Of a stretch of DNA of 64,000 nt, positions 36,842-45,652 are shown one piece after another (within the stretch, counting starts at the first letter, position 1; each line of letters begins with the position of its first letter). The stretch comes from Chryseobacterium shigense. GTDB taxonomy: Bacteria; Bacteroidota; Bacteroidia; Flavobacteriales; Weeksellaceae. Location of the stretch: NCBI RefSeq assembly GCF_900156575.1, contig NZ_FTNY01000003.1:186001-250000 (forward strand), given 5' to 3'. The position numbers and the translations under genes were made by a program. The notes beneath the pieces are model-generated. The model was not told the DNA's origin. It did no database searches and saw nothing but the letters and a program-made list of their open reading frames with translations.

Positions 36842-37573
36842 ATGAACCCATTTACCGCAGAACTTATAGGCACAATGCTTATGATATTATTAGGCAACGG
36901 TGTTGTAGCCAATGTTGTCTTAAAGGATACTAAAGGAAACAATTCAGGATGGATCGTCATTACGACAGCCTGGGCGTTGGCTGTTTTCGTAGGGGTTACC
37001 ATTGCCGGCCCGGCTAGTGGCGCCCATCTGAATCCGGCTGTAACGATTGGGCTGGCTGTTGCAGGAAAATTTTCATGGGACCTAGTTCCCACTTATATTG
37101 CCGCACAATTGCTCGGTGCAATGCTTGGTGCTTTCCTTGTCTGGCTTTTTAACAAAGACCATTTCGCAATTACGGAAGATGAAGGAGCGAAACTGGCCTG
37201 TTTCAGTACCGGACCGGCTATCAGGAATACTTTTTCCAATCTCATCAGTGAGATCATAGGGACTTTTGTCCTGGTGTTTGTCATCTTTCACTTTTCAGAT
37301 CCAAGCATTTCTCTGAATGCTGATCCCACTGCTAAAGTTGGACTTGGTTCTGTAGGGGCACTTCCTGTTACTTTACTGGTTTGGGCCATCGGCTTATCTT
37401 TAGGGGGTACTACAGGATACGCCATCAATCCGGCCAGAGATTTAGCGCCCAGAATCATGCACGCTATCCTTCCCGTTAAAGGAAGCAGCGACTGGGGATA
37501 TGCCTGGATTCCGGTTGCGGGTCCTGTCATCGGCTGTATTATTGCGGCCGTTCTCTATGGAATAATACACTAA
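36842..37573 (+). CDS. glpF: glycerol uptake facilitator, MIP/aquaporin family
   Basis: 243 residues with six membrane helices and two NPA half-helices: HLNPAVTIG (about 63-70) and INPARDLAPR (about 199). The Asp after NPAR marks the glycerol-facilitator branch rather than water-selective aquaporins. It allows glycerol to cross the inner membrane, where GlpK traps it. Downstream of glpK by 21 bp. Confidence 0.93.
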   Translation: MNPFTAELIGTMLMILLGNGVVANVVLKDTKGNNSGWIVITTAWALAVFVGVTIAGPASGAHLNPAVTIGLAVAGKFSWDLVPTYIAAQLLGAMLGAFLVWLFNKDHFAITEDEGAKLACFSTGPAIRNTFSNLISEIIGTFVLVFVIFHFSDPSISLNADPTAKVGLGSVGALPVTLLVWAIGLSLGGTTGYAINPARDLAPRIMHAILPVKGSSDWGYAWIPVAGPVIGCIIAAVLYGIIH

Positions 37574-37583
37574 AAAATACGCG

Positions 37584-38384
37584 ATGAAAATTTTAAAAAC
37601 AGCATGCCTGATCATTTTGGGCACAGGGAAACTATTCTCTCAAGAGAACGGAGAAACTCCGAAAAGCAACAGACTGGATTTCACTGCAAATATTCAAAAC
37701 AACCACTTGTGGAGAGGATTGATTATTACAGATAAACCTGTAGTAATGGGAAACCTTTCTTATGCTTTAGATTCTGAAAAGAAATGGAAGATTGGGATCT
37801 GGGGCGCTTCAGCATTAGTTGATGATAAGGATAGCACTCATTACAAGGAGATCAATTATTACATTCAATACTCCCACAATCGTTTTTATATCGGACTTTG
37901 GGATCTGTATAACTCAAGAAACATTAATACTGCCGTTGCTGCAGACGATATTTTCAGCTATTCACAGAGAAGAACAGCCCATATTATCGACCTTAGAACG
38001 AACTATACTTTCGGGCCTTCTTTCCCGATTAACATAGAAGCAGACATCATGCTGTATGGGGGAGCCAATGCAGGAGAAGTTGTTTTGGAGCCGGACGGAA
38101 GCTACAAAAAGAATAAATATTCTACTTATATCCAGGCAAGTTATCCCGTGATTACCGGAGAGAAGGTAAATCTGGATGCTTTCGTAGGTGCAGGATTTGC
38201 TTTGAACGACCGATATTTCCTTTACGGAAACGGCAAAAACAGCTTTGATATTGTCAACGTTGGGGTAAAAGCAGGAAAGACCGTCAAAATTACGGAGCAT
38301 TACAGTCTTCCGGTTTCTATGATGGCCATGTGGAATCCTTCGAATAAGTATGCAAGAATTCAATTAGCTGCAACTGTTTTCTAA
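37584..38384 (+). CDS. outer membrane protein linked to the glp operon (unknown family)
   Basis: 266 residues with a signal peptide (about 1-19, ending LFSQ). The mature part shows repeated beta-strands (RLDFTANIQNNHLWRG, KIGIWGASALVDD, FYIGLWDLYNS). It resembles TorF-like or porin-like barrels of about 240 residues. It starts 10 bp after glpF and precedes the operon terminator, so it is cotranscribed and could let glycerol or glycerophosphodiesters through the outer membrane. That role is inference only. Confidence 0.7.
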   Translation: MKILKTACLIILGTGKLFSQENGETPKSNRLDFTANIQNNHLWRGLIITDKPVVMGNLSYALDSEKKWKIGIWGASALVDDKDSTHYKEINYYIQYSHNRFYIGLWDLYNSRNINTAVAADDIFSYSQRRTAHIIDLRTNYTFGPSFPINIEADIMLYGGANAGEVVLEPDGSYKKNKYSTYIQASYPVITGEKVNLDAFVGAGFALNDRYFLYGNGKNSFDIVNVGVKAGKTVKITEHYSLPVSMMAMWNPSNKYARIQLAATVF

Positions 38385-38409
38385 TCTGAATTTCAACTCA
38401 ATTACATAC

Positions 38410-38436
38410 AGACCACTCCGCTTTGGAGTGGTCTTT
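38410..38436 (+). terminator. terminator of the glp operon
   Basis: Ten-base perfect stem AGACCACTCC / GGAGTGGTCT (38410-38419 with 38425-38434), loop GCTTT, then a T-rich run. Confidence 0.85.
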
Positions 38437-38755
38437 CTATTTTTTTGTGCTACTTAAATTGAACTATAAAAGTTATTTGTTCTTTTAAACACTTAAGGAC
38501 ACTTGAGTTGAAAATTTTTTTCACCTTTTGAAAATAGTAAGATCACATCAGCAGAAAATCAAAGATTTCCATAAAATTTAAGTGTACTTCTTTACCTCAT
38601 GACTTTATACTTCAAATAATCTTAAGTGTTTTTTAAACTTTTGTGACTTTTGTGGTTTAAAAAAAATAGTTTACTGTAATTATCTGAAACAGCCAATCAC
38701 CGGGTTTTTACGGTTTAATTTTTGCTTAAATATTTTTACTTTTGAAGAAAAATAT
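38437..38755. other. intergenic region with dispersed repeat words and a promoter
   Basis: No gene. It holds AACACTTAAG (about 38486) and its inverse CTTAAGTGTT (about 38622), another TTAAGTGT at about 38580, and an ACTTTTGTGACTTTTGTGG direct repeat near 38640. A -7 box TACTTTTG at 38737-38744 serves the following gene. Confidence 0.4.
38737..38744 (+). promoter_or_regulatory. -7 box for the exported-protein operon
   Basis: TACTTTTG, exact TAnnTTTG match, 11 nt before the ATG at 38756, with TTA 19 nt upstream at the -33 position. Confidence 0.45.
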
Positions 38756-39175
38756 ATGAAAAAGATTTTCAGCTTAGTGATCCTATGCGTCAGCATTTTG
38801 TCTTTTGCGCAAACAAAAGTTCCTTTTGTGGGGCAAAGAAGTTTTGACATTATGGAAGGGTACAGTGGATCGGGAACACCACACTATTATCTGGATGTAA
38901 AGAAAAACGGTGATGTTTACTTTGGATTTGTTCAGGTCAACCAGGCGGACAGAACTGAAACTACTGAAAAAGTGAATGCCGGAAAATACAATCCCAAGGT
39001 AATGAAGGTAGATTTTAAGAAATATGGTGAAACCTTTTTTGTAAAATTTGATAAGGATAATATTTACCTTACAGACAAAGAAGGAAATATCCGGAAATCT
39101 GAGGACTGCTGCTCTTCCATGGAAAGTGCTACCAACGACACGTGTACCTGCGAAAGTAAACTGTACAAGGAATGA
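38756..39175 (+). CDS. secreted small protein of unknown function
   Basis: 139 residues with a signal peptide (about 1-18, ending SFAQ). The mature part looks like a small beta-barrel or lipocalin-like fold (YLDVKKNGDVYFGFVQVN; KVMKVDFKKYGETFFVKF). It ends with a Cys-containing tail (DCCSSMES, then TCTCES). Its stop overlaps the start of the next lipoprotein gene by 4 bases (ATGA), which implies coupled translation. Unknown function. Confidence 0.65.
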   Translation: MKKIFSLVILCVSILSFAQTKVPFVGQRSFDIMEGYSGSGTPHYYLDVKKNGDVYFGFVQVNQADRTETTEKVNAGKYNPKVMKVDFKKYGETFFVKFDKDNIYLTDKEGNIRKSEDCCSSMESATNDTCTCESKLYKE

Positions 39176-40143
39176 AAATACTAAAATTTATTTTCGTTCT
39201 CCTACTTGTAGTTTCTTGTGGCGGGAAGGAGAGCCACCCTTACACTTTTTATTACTGGAAGACGAACCTTAAACTTGATCAGCAAGAGAAAAAAGTACTG
39301 GATCAGGCTACCGTTCCTTATATATACACAAGATTTTTTGACATTGATAAATCGGCCGGAAAATTTCAACCGGTTGCTGTAATTACCAAGGATAACAGTT
39401 TCCAAACTAATAAGCAGATCGTACCAACAGTGTTTATTACCAATCAGTCTATGTACCGTATTTCAGCAGAAGAGATCCGGTTTCTTGCGAAAAGCATTCA
39501 TGATCTGGTTCAGAAAAAAGCTAAAGAATATGGCTTGAAGATGAACAATGAAATTCAGATCGACTGTGACTGGACAGCGGGAACAAGAGATGATTATTTT
39601 AAATTTTTAAAAGAACTGAAAAGAGTCTCCGAAAAAGAGATTACCTGCACCCTTCGTCTCCATCAGGTCAAAGACAAAAGCCAAACCGGAATTCCCCCTG
39701 TACAAAAGGTTTATCTGATGTGCTACTCTACTTCTTCACCACTGGAGAATTCCGACAAGAATTCTATCCTTGATGTGGCGATTTTAAAAAGCTACCTCTC
39801 CAAACTGGAAGATTATCCCATTAAAAAAATTGAAGTGGCTTTGCCGATTTATTCCTGGGGAATTGTCACCAATCACCTTGAAAAGCATAAACTGATTAAT
39901 GCTTTATCGCGAAAAGATCTGGAAAATCCTGCATTTAAAAAGATCTCAGATCACGAGGTTGAAATCAGCAAAGACGGTTTCTATTTTGGAAGTTTTTTAA
40001 GCAAGGCCTTCCGGATCAAGGTGGAAGAAATATCGGATGACCAATTACAAGAGGTTGTTCATTTCCTGGAGAAAAAAATCCCGAATTTTAATGTAATTTA
40101 TTATCAATTAGATAGTAAATTTGTAAGTAACCGAACTTTTTAA
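39172..40143 (+). CDS. lipoprotein, possibly DUF3142-like
   Basis: 323 residues with a lipoprotein signal (LLVVSC, Cys16). The mature part has strand-helix pattern and an acidic DCDWT motif, then DDYFKFLKELKRVSEK and VYLMCYSTSSP. These suggest a TIM-barrel related to glycoside-hydrolase-like domains such as DUF3142, which I recall only in outline. Located between a small exported protein and a 907-residue exported protein in one operon. Catalysis is unproven. Confidence 0.6.
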   Translation: MKILKFIFVLLLVVSCGGKESHPYTFYYWKTNLKLDQQEKKVLDQATVPYIYTRFFDIDKSAGKFQPVAVITKDNSFQTNKQIVPTVFITNQSMYRISAEEIRFLAKSIHDLVQKKAKEYGLKMNNEIQIDCDWTAGTRDDYFKFLKELKRVSEKEITCTLRLHQVKDKSQTGIPPVQKVYLMCYSTSSPLENSDKNSILDVAILKSYLSKLEDYPIKKIEVALPIYSWGIVTNHLEKHKLINALSRKDLENPAFKKISDHEVEISKDGFYFGSFLSKAFRIKVEEISDDQLQEVVHFLEKKIPNFNVIYYQLDSKFVSNRTF

Positions 40144-40231
40144 AGTTTTACCATCCGATGGTTCAACAGATGATGAAGATTTGCAATCATCATGAAATTA
40201 ATTATAAAAATAAAAAACACCTCTCAACAAT

Positions 40232-42955
40232 ATGAAAAAGTATATTCTTTCACTGGCAGTCCTGTCGCTTTTTTATACCCAATCTGATGCCTGCGCATGG
40301 TCAGATCCGGATTATGAATATTTCAATCTGTTTACGCAGAGTATCATCAAAGACAAATCTTATCTCCCTTTCCTGCTCACGTATTCGAACAGGTTCTATG
40401 GCGATTATAAGAATATGACGATTCCTGACGACAATATTGAAACGTGGAAAAAATTCTTCAATAATCAACTGAACTACGCAGAGACAGAAAATCTGGTATA
40501 CAAGATCAGCATGAATGATCTTAATGCTTTGAAAAACGGAACTCCAAACAATCCTTTATTGCAGAAACTGGGGACCGGATTCTACCAAAAGTATAAGGAA
40601 GGCATCGATTATTTAATTGAAGCCAAATATCTTGAGCCGTATATGAGCATTAACTATGTTGAAAGTCCTGACTCATTTTACAGCAGCCCTTCAAAGTCCC
40701 AAAATGCCACGTCCATTGACTACGCAAAAACAGTCAATGCACTCACTTCTTTATATAATGCTACCAGAAATCCTGAGATCAAACAGCGTTACGGATATCA
40801 ACTCGTACGTTTCAATCATTATACCAGAAATTATGATGCAGCTCTGGAAGCTTTCAAAACGTATATAGAACCGATCAAGCAAAAAGGGACGGTCTATTTT
40901 ATGGCTCTTGATCAGCTTGCGGGTGCGCAGAGAGGAAAAGAAATGAACAGCGATGCCAACTGGAACTTTTTCCAGGTTTTCATGAACAGCAAAGACCGAA
41001 AGGAATCGGCTTTTGTGTCGATGAAACTTTCTGACACGGCTTCTTTCAGTAATATCATGAAAAGAGCAGGAACGAATGATGAAAAGAATATGGCGTATTT
41101 CCTGCTAGGTTATGAGGGGTTCACAGATCCTATTCCGATCATGGAGAAGATGTATGACATCAACCCGGATTCTGAGATCCTGAAAGTCATGGCCGTAAGG
41201 AGCATCAATGAGCTTGAAAGAAGCTATCTTCCGATCTATTATTATACTTCGGATGCTACAGACAGCCCGAATGTCATGAGAGGAAATGCCGATGACCACA
41301 ATAAAAGTTCCGTTGATGCAAAATCTGAACCCGCAGAAGTAAAGAAAGAAGAAAAACTTTCATTCTGGCAGAAGATTGTAAGATTCTTTAAAAACCTTTT
41401 CGGAGGTTCGAAATCTGACCGTGTGAATGGAGATAAAAATGATCAGAGCGATGATGATCTGTTGAACAATCCGGACAGAATTCCATTCTATACGAAATCC
41501 AACTACGGCTATGATGAAAAAACGAATGATTATCTGGACAGTCTTGAAAAATTCACAGAAAAAACCAAAAAAGTATCCAAGGATGAATACTGGCAGATCG
41601 CAGATGCTTATCTCAAGTTTTTGAAAAAAGACTATAAAGGAAGTTCGGAGGTTCTTGAAGACATCAAAACCACCAATCCGGAATACCTGGAAGAAATAAA
41701 AAGAATGAAAGTTCTGAACGATATCGTTTCTCATCCTAAGATTGATGCAGAATTCGAAGATCATCTGATGAAAGATTATGCGGAATATTTCGTAAAAAAA
41801 GAAGTGAAGAAAGATACTGCAGCCGTTTCAGATTATGACTATTACGGTGAAACTCCATCTACCGCAGATTTCCTTAAAGATGTTCTTGCCAACCGATATT
41901 TCTTACAGGGGGAAGACGGAAAATCTTTCCTGATGAACAATAAACTTTCGGATCTTCAGTATAACCCGAATTCAAGTCTGGTGAAAAGTGTTGAAGACTT
42001 TTATAAGAAACCGAATAAGACCCGGTTTGAACAGCAGATCATCGCCAAGAATATGGACAATGTAGGAAATATTGATGCTTTCTTCAGTACGATTTACGGA
42101 GACAGAGCCATGAGACAGGCAGACTTTGAAAAGGCTAAATCCTATTATGAAAAAGCTCAGGGCTTTGCAGGAATTCCAAGAATGAATTATGACTGGACAG
42201 ACAAAGGCGAAAAAATCACTCCAAAACAGTATACCGCTGATGAATATAATGGATTCAGAGGAATTTCTGATCTTGTTTTCGGACATAATGTATGGGAGAG
42301 TTTCGGTAGTGCGGAAACTGAAAGCATGACTGCTGAAGATTATTCAGGATTCCCTTTTATTAAGAACAATATGAATAAACTGGAACTGGCCGATGCCTTG
42401 ATCCAGCTTAAAAAGATCAGCAACGGAACAGATGAAAAGGCAGCAAAAGCGAGTCAGCTGATCGGAAACTTACTGTACAATACTTCAAGTTTAGGATATT
42501 ACCGTCAATTGTTTGTGATGGATATCGACAACAGCAACGGCGGAAAATATGATTTCTGGAATACAGATCGAAAGAATCCTTACAAGTATTATTACAAGAA
42601 CTTCCTGTACACTACTTATATCGAACCGGATAATTTTGACCTCGCGATCAATTATTATCAAAAAAGCCTGAAGCTTTCAAAAGACAAGGAGCAAAGAGCA
42701 AGAATTCTCTTTCAGATGGCCAGCGCGGAACAAGGAAAATACTACCAGTATGAGGCGAAAAATGCATCGACTGTTAACTATTCAGATCCGAAATATTCCG
42801 AAAAGGAACAGGCTCATCAGACCGAACTGGATCATATGAGGAATGAGAAATACAGAACCTATTTTGCCCAGCTGAAATCCCAGTATGCAGACACGGAAAC
42901 AGCGAAAGGACTGGCGGGAAGCTGCAGTTATTTCGGATATTTTCTGAAAAGATAA
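40232..42955 (+). CDS. large exported protein of unknown function with TPR-like helices
   Basis: 907 residues with a signal peptide (about 1-20, DACAW following). It is largely helical, with repeated paired helices of TPR character (for example YDAALEAFKTYIEPIKQ, ADFEKAKSYYEKAQGF, FDLAINYYQKSLKLSKD). Around residues 375-395 lies a cationic amphipathic segment, KLSFWQKIVRFFKNLFGG, flanked by Lys/Glu- and Asp-rich linkers. Third gene of the unit, 88 bp after the lipoprotein, with a strong terminator. Probably periplasmic or surface associated; function unknown. Confidence 0.7.
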   Translation: MKKYILSLAVLSLFYTQSDACAWSDPDYEYFNLFTQSIIKDKSYLPFLLTYSNRFYGDYKNMTIPDDNIETWKKFFNNQLNYAETENLVYKISMNDLNALKNGTPNNPLLQKLGTGFYQKYKEGIDYLIEAKYLEPYMSINYVESPDSFYSSPSKSQNATSIDYAKTVNALTSLYNATRNPEIKQRYGYQLVRFNHYTRNYDAALEAFKTYIEPIKQKGTVYFMALDQLAGAQRGKEMNSDANWNFFQVFMNSKDRKESAFVSMKLSDTASFSNIMKRAGTNDEKNMAYFLLGYEGFTDPIPIMEKMYDINPDSEILKVMAVRSINELERSYLPIYYYTSDATDSPNVMRGNADDHNKSSVDAKSEPAEVKKEEKLSFWQKIVRFFKNLFGGSKSDRVNGDKNDQSDDDLLNNPDRIPFYTKSNYGYDEKTNDYLDSLEKFTEKTKKVSKDEYWQIADAYLKFLKKDYKGSSEVLEDIKTTNPEYLEEIKRMKVLNDIVSHPKIDAEFEDHLMKDYAEYFVKKEVKKDTAAVSDYDYYGETPSTADFLKDVLANRYFLQGEDGKSFLMNNKLSDLQYNPNSSLVKSVEDFYKKPNKTRFEQQIIAKNMDNVGNIDAFFSTIYGDRAMRQADFEKAKSYYEKAQGFAGIPRMNYDWTDKGEKITPKQYTADEYNGFRGISDLVFGHNVWESFGSAETESMTAEDYSGFPFIKNNMNKLELADALIQLKKISNGTDEKAAKASQLIGNLLYNTSSLGYYRQLFVMDIDNSNGGKYDFWNTDRKNPYKYYYKNFLYTTYIEPDNFDLAINYYQKSLKLSKDKEQRARILFQMASAEQGKYYQYEAKNASTVNYSDPKYSEKEQAHQTELDHMRNEKYRTYFAQLKSQYADTETAKGLAGSCSYFGYFLKR

Positions 42956-42970
42956 TTTTAAAGGCATATA

Positions 42971-43001
42971 AAAAAAAGGAATCATTTCGATTCCTTTTTT
43001 T
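42971..43001 (+). terminator. terminator after the 907-residue gene, overlapping the opposite gene
   Basis: Thirteen-base stem AAAAAAAGGAATC / GATTCCTTTTTTT with a 5-base loop. It overlaps the last codons and stop of the convergent iron-permease-like gene (stop at 42982-42984). Confidence 0.8.
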
Positions 43002-43482
43002 GTGCCTGTTTTTGCAGCCATTCTTCATGTTTATGTTTAAAGAAATCGTGTTTGTAGTTCTGATTTCTTTTCGCTGCATCTATGGAATGTGAGGTATGAA
43101 TATCCTCATCTTCTTCTGCGAAATCAGAGAGTTTTTCATAATAGCAATGAAGCTGATCCAGTTCTTTTTCAGTAAGATCTTCAATATCCACAATTCTGTT
43201 GCTCGCTTTTTCATTAGCGGCCAGAAGCTCGTTGAGTTTGATTTGGATCGCCTTTGAATCTTTGTTCTGGGCTTTCTGAATTAAGAATACCATTAAAAAA
43301 GTGATGATGGTGGTTCCGGTGTTGATGACAAGCTGCCAGGTTTCAGAATACTTAAAAACAGGACCTGACGCTGCCCATATCACAACCACCAGTACTGCTC
43401 CGATAAATGCGTAAGAACTACCTGTAAATTTAGTGGCCCAGTCGGAAAATTTTTCAAAAAGGTTATTGTTTTTATGGCTCAT
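42982..43482 (-). CDS. low affinity iron permease family protein
   Basis: 166 residues. Two membrane helices (about 22-40 and 47-66) follow FSDWATKFTGSS. The conserved signature FLIQKAQNKDSKAIQIKLNELL and ASNRIVDIEDLTEKEL comes next; a charged C-terminal tail with His/Lys ends the protein. This matches the low affinity iron permease family, originally described as Fet4-related in yeast; the bacterial function is uncertain. The frame is open to 43641 but ATG 43482 starts the family sequence. Near PepSY and siderophore receptor genes, which supports an iron link. Confidence 0.8.
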   Translation of the reverse strand: MSHKNNNLFEKFSDWATKFTGSSYAFIGAVLVVVIWAASGPVFKYSETWQLVINTGTTIITFLMVFLIQKAQNKDSKAIQIKLNELLAANEKASNRIVDIEDLTEKELDQLHCYYEKLSDFAEEDEDIHTSHSIDAAKRNQNYKHDFFKHKHEEWLQKQAQKKESK

Positions 43483-43726
43483 GATGTCAATTCTTTTAAT
43501 GATTAAATGTATTGAATTAACTTGATTCGGAAGTAAGAAAATCAGGGATATTTGCAGGACTTGCAGAGGAAAGTCTGAAGATGGAAATACTATTCCGCTT
43601 TGAGGATTCGGTTGTCTTTTGAAGGAACTGATCCAGGTCAAAGTTTCCAGTAAGCATCCATATCAAGATTTAACACCTTAACATAGATAACTGTAGTTTC
43701 TAACTTTAATCTCCAAAAGCAAACCC

Positions 43727-44920
43727 TTACTTCATCTTCCTCAACCTATGCCACCAAATCAGAAATCCCGTCACGGGTAAGGAGCACCCAATTAATGAAA
43801 CAATGAAGTACAGAATAATGCTTGGCAAGCCCATGATCTCTCCTGTATGGAGTGGTTTTGCAAGTGCTGTGAACTGTTTATTCAATGGTTTGTCGGAGAA
43901 GAGTTCTCTGGTTTTAAAAACTCCGGTTTTATCGAAGGTCACTTCATCCGGGAGCATCATCCCGAGAAAATTTTGGGTATTGGTCTTGATGACTACGTAT
44001 CTTGGATTTTCTTTGTTGGGAAGCTCAATACTGGTAACAGCATGGTAAGGAAGCTGCTTATCGGAAAGCTCCAGAATTTTATCAATAGATATTGCCTCTG
44101 TATTTTTAAGGTTCTTTTTTTCGTCCTGCTTCTGAAGCATATCTTCAAGGAGGCCTCCAAAAGGATCGTCGGCATTGTTCTCTTCGGCGATACGATCAAT
44201 TGATGAGCCGCCTAAACTTACAATGAGACCGTTTTTCACCCACGGATAGGTCACGTACAACCCGGTAACAGCGATGAAGAAAAGGATCAAAAAGGTATAA
44301 AAGCCCAGTGTATTGTGCAGATCATAATTCACGCGCTGAAACTTTGCTTTGAACTTTACCGTTAATCCCTGCTTTAGAAATTTCAGTTTTTTAGGGAGCC
44401 ATAAAACAAATCCTGAAATAATCAACACACAGAACATCAATACAGATGCTCCTACAATCTGGCGACCTGCATTTCCCATCATCAGATTCCTGTGAATATC
44501 GAGAACGACTTCAAAAAACTGATTGGCTCCTGTGTCTGCCTGGCCAAGAATCTGACCGGTATACTGATTATAATATGAACTTTTATCCAACTGATGCTCA
44601 CGGTAGGAAACCACATAGCTTCTGCTTTCAGATTCAGGAATCAGCAGCGCAGTAAGCTCTTTTCCATTCTTCAACAATCCAGCCTGGATCTGGTCCGGAG
44701 TTTTGGCCATCTGTAAGCCGGAAGTGATATATACCTTGTCTTTGTTATAAAGGTCTATCATTTGGTTTTTGAAAGCATAGAGACATCCGGTAAGACACAT
44801 CACGAACACAATGATACTTGATAGAAGTCCGAGCCAGAGGTGGATGATCCACATGAGATATTTAATGAGGGATTCATTTTTTCTACGCTTCCTGTAAAGG
44901 CTTTTAAATAATGATTTCAT
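43727..44920 (-). CDS. PepSY-associated membrane protein (PiuB-like)
   Basis: 397 residues with four or more membrane helices (about 24-48, 150-172, 205-225 and 370-390) and periplasmic PepSY-like segments. It has HLWLGLLSSIIVFVMCLTGCLYAFK at the N-terminus and FKTRELFSDKPLNKQFTALAKPLHTGEI near the C-terminus. These proteins commonly accompany siderophore receptors and may act in reductive iron release. A strong terminator lies between it and the upstream Spy-like gene. Confidence 0.85.
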   Translation of the reverse strand: MKSLFKSLYRKRRKNESLIKYLMWIIHLWLGLLSSIIVFVMCLTGCLYAFKNQMIDLYNKDKVYITSGLQMAKTPDQIQAGLLKNGKELTALLIPESESRSYVVSYREHQLDKSSYYNQYTGQILGQADTGANQFFEVVLDIHRNLMMGNAGRQIVGASVLMFCVLIISGFVLWLPKKLKFLKQGLTVKFKAKFQRVNYDLHNTLGFYTFLILFFIAVTGLYVTYPWVKNGLIVSLGGSSIDRIAEENNADDPFGGLLEDMLQKQDEKKNLKNTEAISIDKILELSDKQLPYHAVTSIELPNKENPRYVVIKTNTQNFLGMMLPDEVTFDKTGVFKTRELFSDKPLNKQFTALAKPLHTGEIMGLPSIILYFIVSLIGCSLPVTGFLIWWHRLRKMK

Positions 44921-44935
44921 TAGGGCTTAATAGCA

Positions 44936-44971
44936 AAAACATTAAGACAGGAATAACTGCCTTAATGTTTT
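44936..44971 (-). terminator. terminator between the Spy-like gene and the PepSY gene
   Basis: AAAACATTAAGACAG / CTGCCTTAATGTTTT (44936-44950 with 44957-44971), 15-base stem with one mismatch, followed by T-run on the minus strand. Confidence 0.8.
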
Positions 44972-45016
44972 CTAATTAAAATTGATATGAATGTTTCTTT
45001 AAAGTTTAAAACCTGA

Positions 45017-45634
45017 TTATTTTCTTCCTTTAAACTTGATATCTTTTACGATCTCTTCAAATTTCGTATAGTGTTCTGGCGTAAGTGCGGTCTTGATCGC
45101 TGCTTTCCTCTGAGCATCAAATTTCTCCCAGTATTCTTTGGCAAGATCATTATTTCCGTGGTATACATCGTGGGCATCGTTAAAGGCTTTTTCAAATGCA
45201 TCGTTGGCTGCGTTCACTACTTTGAACTCCTCTTCCGAAAGCTGACCTTCAGTTTTGATTCTTTCCAGAAGGGCATTATCGTATCTCGGTCTTTTTCTTG
45301 AATTTTCATCCACGAAGGTATTGAACTTCTCCATCTGTGGTCCATCCAGAATTTTTGACATTTCAACAGACTGCTGTGCTCTCAGTTCTTCACTTTTAAT
45401 TCCCAATGCCACACGGTCCATATTTCCACCTTGTGCTTTGGCAGCCTGGAAATTTTGTTCCTGAAGATCCTGGTATTTTTTAGTGATTTCATCAAAGCTT
45501 TTCGTCTGATCCGGAGTAAGCTGCACTTCAGTTTTGAACTGATTATAATCAATGCCTCTCTTTTTGTCTCCTGAACATGCCACGGATACTACACCAAGAG
45601 CAAGGGCTAAGAATATTGTTTTTACATTTTTCAT
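45017..45634 (-). CDS. lipoprotein of LTXXQ/Spy-like type
   Basis: 205 residues with a lipoprotein signal (VSVAC, Cys20). The mature part is helical and contains repeated LTxxQ-like turns (QLTPDQTKSFDEITKKY, ALTPEHYTKFEEIVKDI), like the Spy/CpxP chaperone family. It begins 18 bp after the siderophore receptor stop, so the two are probably one transcription unit ended by the terminator at 44936. It may help fold or protect exported proteins. Confidence 0.7.
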   Translation of the reverse strand: MKNVKTIFLALALGVVSVACSGDKKRGIDYNQFKTEVQLTPDQTKSFDEITKKYQDLQEQNFQAAKAQGGNMDRVALGIKSEELRAQQSVEMSKILDGPQMEKFNTFVDENSRKRPRYDNALLERIKTEGQLSEEEFKVVNAANDAFEKAFNDAHDVYHGNNDLAKEYWEKFDAQRKAAIKTALTPEHYTKFEEIVKDIKFKGRK

Positions 45635-45652
45635 AATGAATAATTTTGCTGA

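Noticed and set aside
41360..41764. 134-residue open frame opposite the 907-residue gene
   Set aside because: Antisense to a well-supported coding frame; Phe/Ile-rich composition typical of shadow frames.
43483..43641. Extension of the iron-permease-like protein by 53 residues
   Set aside because: The family sequence begins at the ATG at 43482; the upstream part looks like translated spacer.
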